A stretch of 64,000 nt of DNA from contig JALDNG010000048.1 in assembly GCA_024349245.1 (NCBI GenBank), forward strand, positions 6,847,501 to 6,911,500, read 5' to 3'. The DNA is from Neodontobutis hainanensis (Eukaryota; Chordata; Actinopteri; Gobiiformes; Odontobutidae). This document shows positions 47,062 to 60,376 of this stretch, piece by piece. Made by a program: the position numbers and the translations under genes. The notes under the pieces were generated by a model. It was not told the origin of the DNA, did no database searches, and worked only from the letters and a program-made list of their open reading frames with translations. Within the stretch, counting starts at the first letter, position 1. Every line of letters begins with the position of its first letter.

Positions 47062-50037
47062 GTTGAACAAGCTTGGCGCGATATAATAGATTTACTAATT
47101 TAGTGTTAGTTAACGTTCTTTTATTTGAAGATTCACTTTGCAATAACGGTTATTGTTACAGCGGTTTGTTGTTTCTACATATCAGCTGCACATTATATGA
47201 ATTGTTGCTATGTTTGTCTACAACAAGTCTCGTAGGCGGATAGTAGTCGGTGATTCATCCAATCACCTTTTTGACAGAAGTCAAGTATGCGAAAATACTT
47301 TGTTGTTCTTTGTCTTGTCTTCATTTCTTAAAGTTTCCTTCTTGAAACACGGCTCTTAATCCATCAGCACCCTCCTCCTCAAATCCCACATCCTGCAGCC
47401 TCCACCTCCATGTCAAAATGCAGCACAATGAACGACTACGCCCATGGGGGCTCATGGACCTGGATGGGCTGGAACGGAGTGGCAGGCTAGGTGTATGAGG
47501 AGGGCTGTGGCCTGGAGGCTTGCCTTTCTGACAGTTTGAACAATGGCCGGGTGGGCAGGGTGGAGAAATACTTTTTATTTTAGCAATGATCAGTTCAAGT
47601 CCAAGCAAACACAGTGGAAGACCTCTGCATGCGTTCCAACACAACAAGCTGTCAAAGCTTTGCTCTGATTCGGACAATAGGCCACGGCAAAGAGGAAAGG
47701 AATTTGACATTGGTTGTGTGGTGCCTGACCACTCATCTCGTCTCACAGAGGAAATGGGAATGTTTTTTTTCTTTTTTCTGGCCTTAAGTGCAGGCTGTCA
47801 CAAAGAGCAGCTGCGGGTGAAAACACATGCCAGACTTTTTCTTAAATGTATATAATTTCCATAGCTTCTTGCAAGATGCTCACAGAATCCCCCTACCATT
47901 TAACACCATGCATTAGCTCAATCTGCTATCACCAGTGCATCATGTTTTGGACAAATTGATGGCGATGCAAGCAAAGACAAACAGTGTTAAAGAATAGGGT
48001 TTTATGGAAAGAAAAGCAGACAGTGGATAACAAAATTATAACTCTTACTTAATAAGAGTTTCTTTGAGTAATCCAATAACAAAGACCTGCCACAAAAGTT
48101 AAACCCGGAGCTTCGTGTATGTTCACCTTTCATTATGGGATATTTCCGTCATTCTAGAGATACAGTACTTGCATGGGTGATATGAAGTGGTCCTGTGTAA
48201 CATAAAATGTAATGTAGTAACAGATGCAACACACTTCCTAGAACACCACAGCATAACACAAAAAAATCAATGTCATATTAGGTGTAGTAAAACATGGCAC
48301 ATTTTTATTTATTAATACAAAACAGTCATGTGCTTACTGGAAATACATTCACATAGCCATTTTAATGCATTTATTCTGTTTAACCTATTGTGTAGAGAGC
48401 TTTTGTGATGAATGTAGTGTATAACCTTGTTCATACATGTCCTATGGTTCGGTGAATCACTGCCAAACATTTTCCAAAAATTTTATAAGCTGTTGAGTGT
48501 ACAATATTGGGCAGTGGTTAAAATGTGGCACTGACAGAAACGGAAAACAGTATAGGGAGGAATTCGTCAAAAGAAGATAGAATGATAAGATCTAAGGTGG
48601 CTAGTCTGTGACGTCCCTGGCAATTTCTCATATTTGCTTCACAGGCAACACAGCAAAAAGAAAGGCCACTGTTCTCTTATAAGATGTGTTCTGGCATTTC
48701 GTAAAAAAGCTCAATGGCTTCTAGAATGATAAATATGAATATTTAATCACCTTACAAGCTCACAAACAATTGATCAAAAGTAGTATGCAGAAAAAGCACT
48801 ATGTGAAATCAACACCAAAAACCACGTGGCCAATGGGTAAACACTGAGTCCGTTTTATGCTCGAGGTGTTATATTCCGTATAGCGTTAGTTACTACCAAC
48901 ACCACCAGCAAGGGACCTTTCAGAAGGAGATAACAGAACAAAAACCGTGAATATCCCACAACAAAAAGTGATTATATAAGGTTTCAAGTTAAGTAATCTT
49001 AAATCATACAACAGTCAGTAAAGCCTTAACTGTTCTGGTGACCTTTTTGCAAAAACAATAACTGTCTCCTGATATGATGAATTTTGTAATCTATCAAAAG
49101 CAGGATTAGTTTTGCATTTGAAGCAGGTAAGTGTGACCTTAAAAAGTATACCGGATGTGACCTGGGCACATACTTCCAGAAAGAGAAATGTCATATTGAA
49201 ATGCAAGGTCTGAAGGGGTCCACAAGATGAATGGACCACAGACTTATCCCTTAAGACCAAAGACACATAAAAAGGAAAAAGTGTAATCTATTTGCCTGGG
49301 GCCTGTTTATATATATTTGAGTGAGCGCTGTTTGCAGGTTGTGCCACGGTTAGAAGAAAAACACGATCACATTTCTATTGAGTTACCTGAGTCATAGGGG
49401 ACCGGCAGCGGCTGCTTCTTTGCCCTGAGAGTAACTGGAAGTGAGGATGATTGAATTATCTCCAGGCAGAAAGAAACATATTGGAACGCGTTTGTTCAAA
49501 TTCAGAGGGGGGCCACAGACAGTGGATACATAAAGCCCATTCTGCAGCCGGATTGGTCTCATGTTGCGCCGTAATTGCATTGGGAAAGTTGGAAAGGGGA
49601 GCGAGGGAAATGACTATAGGTTGCATCAGGGAATAGGGAGCCTCTGTTATGTACTTACTGTCAATTACCTGACAACATGAGGTGACTGGTGCAAAGTGCT
49701 TTAAGCAACAGATTTTAGGCCTCTACAGTGTTTGATGTGTTGCAGTGATGCTAAATAAGGTCACAGTTGGTTCCAGTTTATCAATGATGACATTAGAAAC
49801 TGAGATTACTTCCCTTCACCCTAGCCGAGCTGGGTCGTAACAAATCCATTGCCTCAACCTGTAAATGTCCTGTGTTTGTTGTTTGCACACTGTGATGCAC
49901 TCATTTAGACTGGAATTGGTTTGAATTTATGGAATTCAGTTATCATCTATTGAAAAGTACACACATCATAAAAACAATTCTATCAAAAACTGGAAGACCA
50001 AATGATTGAAAAACAAATCTTAATGCACCTTTAGAGA
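47062..50037. other. No gene supported
   Basis: A 141-codon minus-strand frame at 47321-47746 (Ser, Pro and Arg rich) has no domain. 49380-49640 is GC-richer and might be conserved. The remainder is ordinary AT-rich DNA. Confidence 0.4.
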
Positions 50038-50205
50038 AACCCAGTGGAACCACCTTTCCAAGAGCGGTACACGGAACTGGCTAAGGTGGCCTCCTTTGAA
50101 CGTATGGCGTTCAATGTTCGGGACTGGGCTATATTTTACACCACGAAATGGAGGGATTTTTTGGAGTACATCAAGAACACTGATGAGGGAGTGACTGTAA
50201 TGTAA
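50038..50205 (+). pseudogene. L1-type LINE ORF2 C-terminal fragment
   Basis: 55 sense codons followed by TAA (50203-50205) read NPVEPPFQERYTELAKVASF then ERMAFNVRDW and KWRDFLEYI, the layout of the extreme C-terminus of an L1-group ORF2. No catalytic part is attached, and the upstream sequence is not coding in this frame. It is a separate insertion from that at 20603-20824, to which it is only distantly similar. Confidence 0.6.
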
Positions 50206-51984
50206 AAAATGATTGTTGCATTGTGGTTGTATGAATTATATTGAAAATCCTGACCTAGCTGACCCCTTTTTATGATATGGTTTATTATCTCTTTTACTTA
50301 TTTATTCATTTTTTTCTTCCTATCTGTTTTTGAATTGTTTTTATGTCTGTATTTCTGAATATGTATATGTGCATGTGCATGTATGTTCATTTGTGCATAT
50401 ATATATATATTGCTACTATTAATATTAGCAGTTATTATTTTTTTCAATCCATTTTTTAACCTACTGGGTTGATCTCTTAGCAGCCCCATTTGTCGTTCAA
50501 ACTGTGCTTTCAAGTCTCTGTAGCCCACACAGAAGCATTCCTATTGTTCCTGGAACTTGGGTGTCTCTCCTGTCAAATAAACTTTATAACCAAAGTAAAT
50601 AATCCAACATTCTATGGGCTTTTGTCCATGTTGATCACATCTTCACATTAGCAGCGTCCAGCCATATTCCCAGTATGCTTTGCACACTGTTAACACAATA
50701 TCCAGTCACAAATCACAAGCTTAACACAATAAACAATTACTGCCCAACAATTTCGCTATACGCACAGATCAGCATACTTTGCCCATAAACTCTGAACTGG
50801 GGAGCGAGCAGCTCGAAACCCTTCCTAAACTCATGTTGTCCAATCATATTTTGGATAACAGGACAAACATATGTGAAATGAACTTCTGTAATAATGCTGT
50901 CTAAACTGTATTGCTACAAATACAAAACCCTTTCTTTTCTACAGTTGCATGGTTATTTGAAGCACAAATATCTTCAACAGCTATATCTGCATTGGCAACT
51001 TCTCGAGAGTCTCCTGTCACTCACAGTTAAACATTTATCAGATCTGATTTATGTTTTGTGAGTGAAACCCCGGCAAGAATAAACTCCATCACAGCCTTAT
51101 TTGTGTAATCATATCCTCATGAACAAAGATGTTAATTCAAGATGAAATAAAGTGGTAGCAATGCATGACAAAAGCATTTTTCAGATTGTGACATATGGAA
51201 TATTATACAGAAAGTACTGCCAGACTTTTGAGACTGGCCTTATTTGAGACATAATCTGATTTTTGTGAAGGTTTTTGAGCCCTGTTACATTTGATGAAAG
51301 TAAGCTGTGTGTTATTTCCAGACTTCCAAATCACTAGCATTTTGTTGCCATTACATTGCATAACCTGAGATATAATGCTCTCAATTTCTGCTTTAGGCTA
51401 TGTTTGGCATGTGTTAGTGTTCTAATGCAGTCAGGCAGAGCTACTTTTCATAATAATATCTGATGAGTATTTCTGAAAATTGCAGATAGTGAGATCTGAT
51501 TTCTGCATGAATGTATTCAGACTGAACAAAACTCAAGTGCATTCATTTTATCTGCACTGTATATGATCTTTTTGCATTAGTCACAGATTTACATGATAGT
51601 CCAAAATCTAGCCAGCCCCTCCTCATACAATAATCTCATAATCTCATATTCTTAATATTATCAGTGACAGATAGTTGTCTAATGACAGGGTTTGTAACCA
51701 AATCAATAATAGATCAAGTCCAATCAATCAATCAATCCATGTTTTTTTGAGTGATTTATTTTTTAGTCCACTCAGAACAAAAAATTGTATTTTAAAACTT
51801 TGGTGTTGCAGTTGTCTTGTTTAAATATTGCAGCAGCATTGTTTGATTTGTGATTTGTGGCAGTTCTGTGTTTGGTTGTTGGGAGAGTTCTGGCTCAAAG
51901 TAGTATGGACATTTTACATAAGCTACAGGTTTGCTAGCTATTATAGTGTCTTTATGTTATCTATTCAAAGATGTGCTTATTGTC
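50206..51984. other. No gene seen
   Basis: Starts with what may be the LINE 3' untranslated region (T-rich, ATATATAT near 50397-50411). The rest is AT-rich with no supportable feature. CAATCAATCAATCAATCC at 51721 is a short tetranucleotide run. Confidence 0.4.
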
Positions 51985-52198
51985 CGTAGCACTGGTGTAT
52001 GAATGTGTGTGACTGTAGAGGTGTGTTTGGTGGTGGTAGGAGAAGGTTGAGCGCCGTTTGTGTGGCAGCCCCCCTCTCAGTCTGTCCCAGGAGTGAATGT
52101 GTGTGAATGGGGTGAGTGGAAGAACAATGTAAAGCGCTTTGGGTGCCCGAGAAGGGTGCAGGAAAGCGCTACATAAATGCATGCCATTTACCATTTAT
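51985..52198 (+). mobile_element. SINE-like repeat, central domain and 3' tail
   Basis: Contains GGTGTGTTTGGTGGTGGTAG, GGCAGCCCCCCTCTCAGTCT and GTCCCAGGAGTGAATG, related to the central domain at 60003-60376. It then ends in AATGTAAAGCGCTTTGGGTG, GGAAAGCGCTACATAAATGC and CCATTTACCATTTA. No tRNA-like head is present. The tail is related to that of the GCGCTTTGAGTGCC-type SINEs. Confidence 0.65.
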
Positions 52199-53199
52199 AT
52201 TGTGAGGTTTAAGTCATACCAAATAACTGCACAAAATGAATTATTATTCAATAAAAAAAAAGATCTGATCAGATGGTCCCTTTCTGTAACACAAAGCCTA
52301 GTTTAACCTAAACCACAAAGAAACACAGAAAGTCAACAGTTACACATTCTAATGGCTTCTATTTCAAAGGCTCAGAAACTTGGTACACTTAGTTGAACTG
52401 ACTCGTGTTCTCACCAGTTTGAGCACAGCTTTCCATGGTCGTGCATCATAGAAAGCTTTGTAAAAATGCTAGAAAACCACAGGCCTTTTTGGCATCAGTT
52501 GGTTTGCTGTAAAAGGGGATAAATGCTAGGTAGTTCATATAAAGTAGTGCTCCCAATTACCTATAGTATCATATTCTATAAAATAAATAAGATATCTAAG
52601 CTTGTGTGGTGGTTGCTGAATCAGTGTGGCTTCCTACATGTCTGACCTTTCCGGTGCCTCCCACCAACAAACGGTCCGCTGCTGACAGTGACCCCACACA
52701 GACCAGACGCTGACCTCCTCTCCTCTGCTCTCACACTACAGACACTCCACAGACAGACTGCTCTCACCTGGCCTTTAACACCCTGTGCACTCGCTTACGC
52801 TGTCAAACACACTCTCACATTGTCTTCAGGTGTCTGATGAAGTACACACACCTAGAATGAGAAATTAACTAAACTAGATAAATCTTTCAAAAGTCTGGAC
52901 TTTGCTCAATGCACAGCTTTTGGAAAAAGAGCTTTTAAGCAATTATTCAGGAGATACATTTAGTCATATTCCAACAGACCCCACAGGTACGTATATCGGG
53001 TTAAGTGAGTAAAACATGGATGCACCAGCCATTTAATGTTGCTACAACTGGATTATAACATTTCTGGTATCAGGTCCCTTTTATTCAATCCGACACTAGC
53101 TCTAAGCTGCCTAATAGGCTGTCATAGTGACTCCAGAGCCCTAACCCAAGTCCAAAGCATTGCACACTGGGTATAGATCATATGTTTTATCCTGTAGAT
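52199..53199. other. No gene seen
   Basis: 52620-52830 is GC-richer and CT-skewed (GACCAGACGCTGACCTCCTC). No frame, RNA or repeat could be supported. Confidence 0.4.
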
Positions 53200-53316
53200 C
53201 AGGGGTCTTCAACATTTTTCAGGACCCCAAAATAATGGAGAGATGGAGTAGGGATTATAAAATTGTGTTTTATAATGAGCTGGGCCGATGGGCCAATTCT
53301 AAGCTACTCAAAATAT
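53200..53316. mobile_element. hAT/Charlie-like left terminus
   Basis: Starts CAGGGGTCTTCAACATTTTT, a typical CAGGGGTNNNCAAC terminus, and continues with GAGAGATGGAGTAGGGATTA and AATGAGCTGGGCCGATGGGC. It is cut off by a second terminus at 53317. No right end or 8-bp duplication could be found. Confidence 0.6.
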
Positions 53317-53412
53317 TAGGGATGCACCAATCCAGCTTTTTTAGTACAGAACCAGATCTTGATCCAGATCCAAGTGCTTTTAGTATCTGCAGGTATCAGA
53401 TATTGATATGAT
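53317..53412. mobile_element. hAT-like terminus TAGGGATGCACC
   Basis: TAGGGATGCACCAATCCAGC followed by AACCAGATCTTGATCCAGAT and ATCAGATATTGATATGATCC is the sort of degenerate palindrome-rich terminus seen in fish hAT elements. The right end is not recognised, so this is a truncated copy, inserted in or next to the element at 53200. Confidence 0.55.
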
Positions 53413-55555
53413 CCAACTGTTATTTTAATATAGGCCTTTTGCAGATTTTATAAAGACCCCTGTTATCGTCCAGTTCTTTTACCATTGTATAGACATACAA
53501 TATTTATAATTAGTCTGGTGCTATTAGGTCAGCATTGAGAGAGATTACAGTAGGAAGAACTATGAGAACGAGAATAAAACAGACAAGTATCTGCTTAACT
53601 TAAGAGCGGTAGGACTCCACAGGGATCCACACAACATACCCAAGAACCAGTTTTCTATGGATATTGATATATAATTGTGTTTCCTGACATTAATATATAC
53701 CTAATATTGACCCAAGGAAAATACTCAAATCAAAGCCTCAAGGCACACAAAAGTCTTGATGTTTGGTTGTACTACTGGATTTGTGGGCAATATTAAAGTG
53801 ACGTAGACATCAATGGACACCGTAATAATAATAACAACTGTGGCCAAAGCAGGTGGATATATTACCTTCTTAGGTTCCTATCCTCACTTCACTGACCCTG
53901 CTCTGCTCACATGAGTGAACAGGTGAAAAACTTAGTAAGTAAAGAACCAACTATAGTTCAAGGTCATGAAAGTCATAATCTTTTTATAACCCTTTAGAGC
54001 AATAACTGCCTCGATTAATTTCTTGAACTCATGACCCCCAACTGCCAGTTAGTGCTGGAGCAAAACGTCATATTATTTTGTGCTTCCTCTATTCTGAAAT
54101 ATATGGAACACATGGGACTGGAAACAAGAAAGGACGGCAGAGAGTGAAAAGGGAGAAATGAGTAATGGCTGTCGTGCTGCTAACCCTGCACCGTAACTTC
54201 CCAGCCACCGTTTTACTGGGCCTCACGCTGCCCTGTAAGAGCTGGCAGTGTCACATGGCATTAGCATCGCACGCCATTACTCCACACGCCAAATTTATTA
54301 TCATATTAGGCACACACACATAAGCAAACACACATGTGACAACATTTCCAAAAAGGGAAGCGGAATACTTTTAGCCATTTTTTTGGTTGGGTGGGCACAG
54401 CCGCGCTGCAGATGCAATATTGTGAGGGATGAGTGTGTTGCGAATTGAGCAGACCACAGATGGGTGACAGTGCTTTAATGTTCATCGTATAAATTCAAAT
54501 CTGCAGACCTAATTCCCATAACCCTTGCTGTCCGAACGCTTGGGGTTGATATCTCACTATTAAAGAAGAACTTTACTAGATTTTCACCGGCTTCAGAGTC
54601 ATTGTGAATGTCTTAATGAATGATTTTGTGGTAGATGGGGTCGGTCTCAACCCCCTCTTAGCGGAAAAAAACACCCTAGCAAGAATCGGCTGGAGACTAG
54701 CCGGCAACCCGCCACCCCTTTTAGTCAGAAAGTCTCGCGTGAGTCTCAGGTCTCACGAGAAAAAACAAACTGCTTAACGCCACTACAGACATAGACACTC
54801 CTCCCAAACAGTCAGACATTCATGTCAGGCGTAAAAGAAGCTAGAAAGCTAGAAAACCGTTGTTCATGGTCAAACAAGAGAAGAGGGCAGGGAGACGCTC
54901 ATCACCAGTAAAATTCTACGAAAGTGCTTTTTTAACATTACACCAAAGCTGTAGGGGGAGCTCTATCAGGAAAAATTCGAACGAAAACGGCAAAAAAAAC
55001 TGCTAAACCTGCAACTCCTTCGTAACAGGCAGCTAAATAGTTATTATAGACATCCTGCTGCTGTGGATGTAAGGGATCTGACCATCAACTTTAGGCTGTT
55101 AATAGATGTGTTACAGGTTGGATTACAACTTCTGTTGTTGAATTAAGTTTTATTAGAATGAATGTGTGTTCCGTAAACAAACTGACTTACCTGTTACAAG
55201 CTAGTTAGGTCCACTGTAAACAACACAGTGTTGCTATCCGTACATATTGTTTTATAGTAAAGAAATAAAATGGGGAATAGCAATGTCAATTTTTACTCTC
55301 TGAATGCTTATAAAACACACAAAACACTTCTCTTTAAATAGTTTGAGAACAAGTTTGTTGTGAGGTGAGTTTAGTATTCTGCCATTTACTTGAAAATGGA
55401 CAATGTAATAGCCATTATATTCCCGACTCTGATGGACACCTAACAACAATTAATTCAAAAATTTGATGATTTGATGATGGAAATGGCTATATTGAATTTA
55501 ATAATTGATTATGATTAACAGATATTCAGACGTATAAATGTAAATTTTATTTAAA

Positions 55556-55559
<4 letters not shown>
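53413..55559. other. No gene; candidate conserved element at 54150-54430
   Basis: 54150-54430 is complex and GC-richer (CATGGCATTAGCATCGCACG, CCAAATTTATTATCATATTA), so it is a candidate conserved noncoding element. At 54735-54761 GTCTCGCGTGAG pairs imperfectly with CTCACGAGA in a small hairpin. No exon or repeat could be supported. Confidence 0.35.
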
Positions 55560-55586
<27 letters not shown>

Positions 55587-55587
55587 T
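55560..55587. repeat. (AT)n microsatellite
   Basis: About 13-14 uninterrupted AT units, then TTTAAA. Confidence 0.95.
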
Positions 55588-56283
55588 TAAACACACCCAT
55601 CCCTTCTGCTTCAGAAATCGCCTACAATCTTCAGCCCTATTTTTAAACTCAAAGCTTCAAATGTCAGTTCACAATGCAATGGGTAATATCACTGAATAGA
55701 TCCACATTTAAAAAGGTTTATACTTCAGCACTAAACTACAAATAATCTTATCTGCACTGTTCTCATATTGCTCTCTGAAAAGAAGCAGAGCCCCGACGAA
55801 GAGGTAATAAAATCCTCCCAAGACATTTTTCATTCTGATATTTTTAATATAGATGTCACCAAAAGAGGATATGGAGACCCAAGCAAAATCTGCTTTTCTC
55901 TGCTGTTTGGCCAAATGAAGATATTTGGAAGAACAAGACCTGAGGCAGGGATAACTGGCTGTGGAGATAGAAGCTGTAAGAGGGGCTGTGTTGCCTTCAG
56001 GGACATATATGACTTCAGTAAACGTGCCTGTTCAGGCAACAGTGAGAACTGAGGGATATTTAGCCTGCGGCTCAGGCCTTGTGTCACCGCTCTATATTTG
56101 CTCAGTTCAGCCTCTGTGGGAGGTTGAGTCTGTAACTTGCAGTGCTTTTAACTGGAGTTTAATTGCATTACTTCTATCTTTATAAAATCTATCACTAAAC
56201 CGTTATAACCTATGCTTTATTGAAGTTATATTTTTGACTAATGATATAAATGACAAATCTCCTAAAAAACAGTGTGATTAGCG
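55588..56283. other. No gene supported; 94-codon frame
   Basis: A plus-strand frame at 55768-56052 has a protein-like composition (acidic start, then a Gly/Cys/Arg-rich end), but no domain is recognised and no matching splice sites were seen. Left as an unassigned frame. Confidence 0.3.
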
Positions 56284-56316
56284 TTTACTCTGGTTACCAT
56301 GAGTAACCAGAGTAAA
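56284..56316. repeat. Perfect 14-bp inverted repeat at a SINE junction
   Basis: 56284-56297 (TTTACTCTGGTTAC) is the exact reverse complement of 56303-56316, with loop CATGA. The right arm lies where the SINE A-box should begin. Confidence 0.85.
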
Positions 56317-56525
56317 TTAGAGCGACCGTCCTTTGACCGGCGGGTGGGGGGTTCGATCACCGCTCGGAACATCCCAAAACATCATAACATCCTGCTCTCC
56401 CCCACATACGTTTGTTGTGTCCTTGGGCAAGACACTTAACCCACCTTGCCTCCAGTGGTCACACTTGTAAAAGTGCTTTGAATGCCTACTAGTGGAAAAG
56501 GGCTATATAAATACAAAAAATTTAA
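56317..56525 (+). mobile_element. SINE, GCGCTTTGAGTGCC-tail type, head damaged
   Basis: Starts inside the head at TTAGAGCGACCGTCC, with no A-box GTGGCTCAGTGG. Then come CCTTTGACCGGCGGG, B-box GGTTCGATCACCG, an AACATCCCAAAACATC insertion, body GTGTCCTTGGGCAAGACACT and TTAACCCACCTTGCCTCCAG, and tail AAAGTGCTTTGAATGCC with TAGTGGAAAAGGGCTATATA. The insertion after the B-box is shared with 62405-62612, marking a subfamily. Confidence 0.85.
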
Positions 56526-59500
56526 ATTAAAATAAATAAATTGACAATGCTACTTTCACCGTACTATAATCTACAATAAACACATCAACAAGCCTCGACG
56601 TTTCCCTGTTTTGTAATCATTTCATTTTAAAAAGACAAAAAACTGCATTAAATAATAATTTAGATGCAAATTTAGTCCAGCAGATACAACATACATATTA
56701 GAGACTGTTTACATGACAACACATTTACCCAAGAATGACTCTGTTGTGGTTTGGCCGCTCGTTTACTTGAGTATGTTGAGTATGTTGTCTTTCCGCAGAG
56801 TCCAGCCAAGGAAGTTTTTGTTTTGTGGTGGCTCCAACGTTTTTGTTCTTTAAAAATGTATTGATGGTAATGTATTGTTTTTTATAAATATGTGAATCAA
56901 TATTTCAAAGTTTGAAGTAAAGCACTGTTTCAGACAATGGTTGATGGTTGAATGTTTTTGACAGCATCTCCACTGGACTGCCAGACCTACTACAGTGTTC
57001 TGAACATCTGAGCAGATCCTTTAATTTACAGATCAGCATTGACATTTTGAAACACATGTTTTTAAAATGCTGCCATTTTATCCGTTCTAAAGTTGGATGG
57101 GTAGTTCCAAATGAGCAAAAAATATGTAATCCATTACTCTGCACATAGCCTGGACACTTTTAGAACTTAAACAATGGCAAAATAAATCATGACAAAAGCT
57201 GTAGCTATACAGTATAATGCTATTATAATGCACATTTCAAAAGAAGTAATTTTGCTTTTACATTTATTTTGTCTTTTTATATGAAAGAACAGGAATGTTT
57301 AAAAGTATGACTACATCAACAATACTTAAACGTAAAGCTCACATTTGACTCTACGCTATATGAGTGTAGCATTAACCAAAAGCATAAAATTACACCCAAA
57401 TGGGATAATGCAGTCTACCTGTTTGGATGCATCAAGTGGAATAATGGAATCCTTTTTTTTAGCCCAAAACCAAAAAACTACTCATGAACAGATTTCGAGA
57501 TAAACATCCATGGCTTGTCTCATACTTCGTTGCATCCTCTCCCTCCAATCCACCTCTCATCTCTCTCTAACTGCACCTGAACTGCTTCTGATCCTTTTAG
57601 TGCTATAATCCGCTTCAGCAAACAACCTTACACTGTTGCTTTACCGTAAGCTGGGAGTCTCTGATGGCTTGATAACGATGTTAAATTGGAAAGTAATCCT
57701 AAAAGTATTTATCTTTTTTATTTTTTTATTTTTATTTTTTTTTTTTTTCTATAATGTTCTAACCACATTTACTTTGCTGTTCATCTCTATCAGTCAGCGC
57801 TCCTTATTTCTTTTTGGACTTTCTGGCAAAAGTAAAAGTCAATCCCAAAATATTAGAAATATTATTATTGCATAAATCCATTTTCTCTGCTTTTGCTTAA
57901 TAGTTACTGGTATTATAAGTTAAATCAATAAAAAAGTATGCATTTGAAGACACACATCAGCACTAAGCCCAGGAATAAAAGATACATTTTCTTTAATCTA
58001 CATATTATTGAGCACTTTCTGTACACATGTTTGTACTTCAAGGAAGCGCTTATTGTCTCTTGAAAAGGCTGAAGGTGGTGAATGTTGAGTTGCAAAAGTC
58101 CTGGAGCCACTGGAACCAGAAGAGTCAGGGTCTGGCTGATGAGTATGACAGAAGATTACCAAAAAACTGAATTTGACCTTTGACCTCTGCAAATGTAGTT
58201 GTACTGTGTGTGCAAAACAAAAATCGAGAAGCCTCACTGTCAAACTCAGAAAAAAGGACAACAACATCCATGTTGTCAATACAAAATAAAAATGCAGAGA
58301 ATAACACTCAATTTTGAAAGGCCACATGTCGTGCTCTTTTCTTATTGCAAATATTGTTTCTTTTTTGAGCCACTAAAATAAGTTTTTGTCCTTTAAATTT
58401 CAAATGACCTCCATTTATGATACGGTTCCCCAATCTGTTCCCAATCCTGCTCAATCTCTTTTCTTTTGGCCAAGTGCGTTTAAACCATGGACGTCTTGGT
58501 TCTAGTAATTTTGACCTCAGAAAATCTTGATAGTTACAATGTAACTCAATGAAACCGTTTCAGGCCGTTTAGGAAATTTTAAGTATTTGGACGAAAAATG
58601 CTTCATTAAATGCAGGTTCGATCTTTTTTTTGTTAACCAAGATCTGTGAAGAGAAAACAATTTAAGTCATTTTTTACATTTTAACAAACATTTGCACAAA
58701 CTGGTGCAAAGCTGATGTCTTTGCTTTAGCTAGGAGACTTAATTCATACACATTCACACTCCCATCATTTTAAAACAGTGCATGTACACACAAACAGGCC
58801 CAGACAGAAATACACACTTATTTGGCCGGCCTCAGCTCATGAAGTGGTTAGTGAGGTAGCCCATGTGTCCGACATATGGGTCATTACCCGTTGGCCGGAT
58901 CGCCCCAAATCGCCCGGTGCATTCCTCGGCAGACATGATTGTTTTAATGGTGGGAATAATATACAGACTGCAGCAGAGAGCGGGCCACTGTGGTTTGATG
59001 CATGTGTTTTTCTTCGGTGAAGAGGAGAAGACTGCTTGTTTCTGTCTCCCAGCTTGTATTTTTACTCAGCGCTGCGTGTTTGAGTTTGATTGAGACTCTA
59101 GAGGTTTGTCCTGACGCCAGCTCTAACCCGGTCTGATCACATGACCAGGGTTGAATGTTTGTTAATCGGCACATGTAATTGTCATGTTTAGCGGTTCAAT
59201 TATATGTCTCACTCCACGTCCAACATTTGTGTTTGGTCTGTTAAGGTTATAAAGTAAATATTGAACTTACAGACTTTGGAAAGGTAATGCTATGATGTAC
59301 AACAAAGTATTTTTGTTTCAATTCCATTTTTGATTGATGGCACTCAAATAGAGGGAGCAGAAATAGGTCAATACACTGGACCCCTGTTATTTGAACAAAA
59401 TACTCTAAAATGATAATAACGCTTCAGAAGATGTGTTTTGTTCTTTTTTTTTTCAAACACCCCAGTTTAAATAGTTATCACTCAAAAACAATGTTCGTAA

Positions 59501-60002
59501 AATGGAAGAATAAAAGATTAGTTGTTATTAGTTTTAATGGCTACACTGCTTAAAGTGTTTAAAGTTGCAACAATAGAAACATGTGGTGTTGAAAATAGAA
59601 AATATATTTATTTATTTTCTTTTTATTTTAAGTGTTTCAAGAGAGGAGAGCTTGTTCACTCTAAAAGACTCACTCGCTGTATCAGGAAGGAGAAAAGCTC
59701 AATGCCAGCTCGTTTTACTCAAGGCGGGGCCAGGCTACTTGGGGCCAGCCAATCGGAATTGCAATGGAAATGACGAACAAAGCGCTGTCTGCTGTTGAAG
59801 TTTTAAACATGTAATTATTTAACACTGATTAATTAAAACTGATTAAAGAGCAGAGGCGAACAAACTCTCGGAAGTCCTGGCCGTCTTCAACAAGAGACTT
59901 GGGACGCCTAAATGTGACACAAAGCAACACTCCAGCGGGGTTCGGTCAGTACAGTACATATCTGAGGAACTGACTGGTTTATGGAACTTTGCCGGCAGTG
60001 GG
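56526..60002. other. No gene; minor low-complexity tracts
   Basis: A T-rich tract lies at 57710-57750. 58800-58960 and 59030-59140 are GC-richer and may be conserved. Open frames (at most 109 codons, 57998-58327 minus) have no recognised domain. Confidence 0.35.
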
Positions 60003-60376
60003 GTAGCAGTGGCACAGTGGTAGAGCGGGCGTCTTTCAACCAGAAGGTAGTGGGTTTGATTCCCGCTCTCCCCACAATTCATACTTTTGTTGTGTCCTTG
60101 GGCAAGACACTTAACCCACCTTGCCTCGTATGAATGTGTAAGAATGTTCAGTGAATGTATGTGGTGATGGTCGGAGAGGCCGTAGGCGCAAAATGGCTGC
60201 CACGTCTCTGTCAGTCTGCCCCAGGGTATCTGTGGTTACAGTTGGAGCTTACCATCACCAGTGTGACTGTGTATGAATGAATAATGGACGGCCATTGAGC
60301 GCTTTGAGTCCCTTGCTCCCTTGGGAGAAAAGTGCAATATAAATCCAATCCATTGTTATTATTATTATTATTATTG
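60003..60376 (+). mobile_element. Long SINE variant with central domain and (ATT)n tail
   Basis: Head GTAGCAGTGGCACAGTGGTA, anticodon arm CTTTCAACCAGAAGG, B-box GGTTTGATTCCC, body GTGTCCTTGGGCAAGACACT and TTAACCCACCTTGCCTCG. It then has a central domain absent from the shorter copies (ATGGCTGCCACGTCTCTGTC, AGTCTGCCCCAGGG, TTACCATCACCAGTGTG) and a tail ending GCGCTTTGAGTCCCTTG, AAGTGCAATATAAAT and (ATT)n. The same central domain occurs at 32428-32570. About 374 bp, so probably full length. Confidence 0.9.

Noticed and set aside
47321..47746. 141-codon minus-strand frame
   Set aside because: Ser, Pro and Arg rich, no domain, alternative frames equally open.
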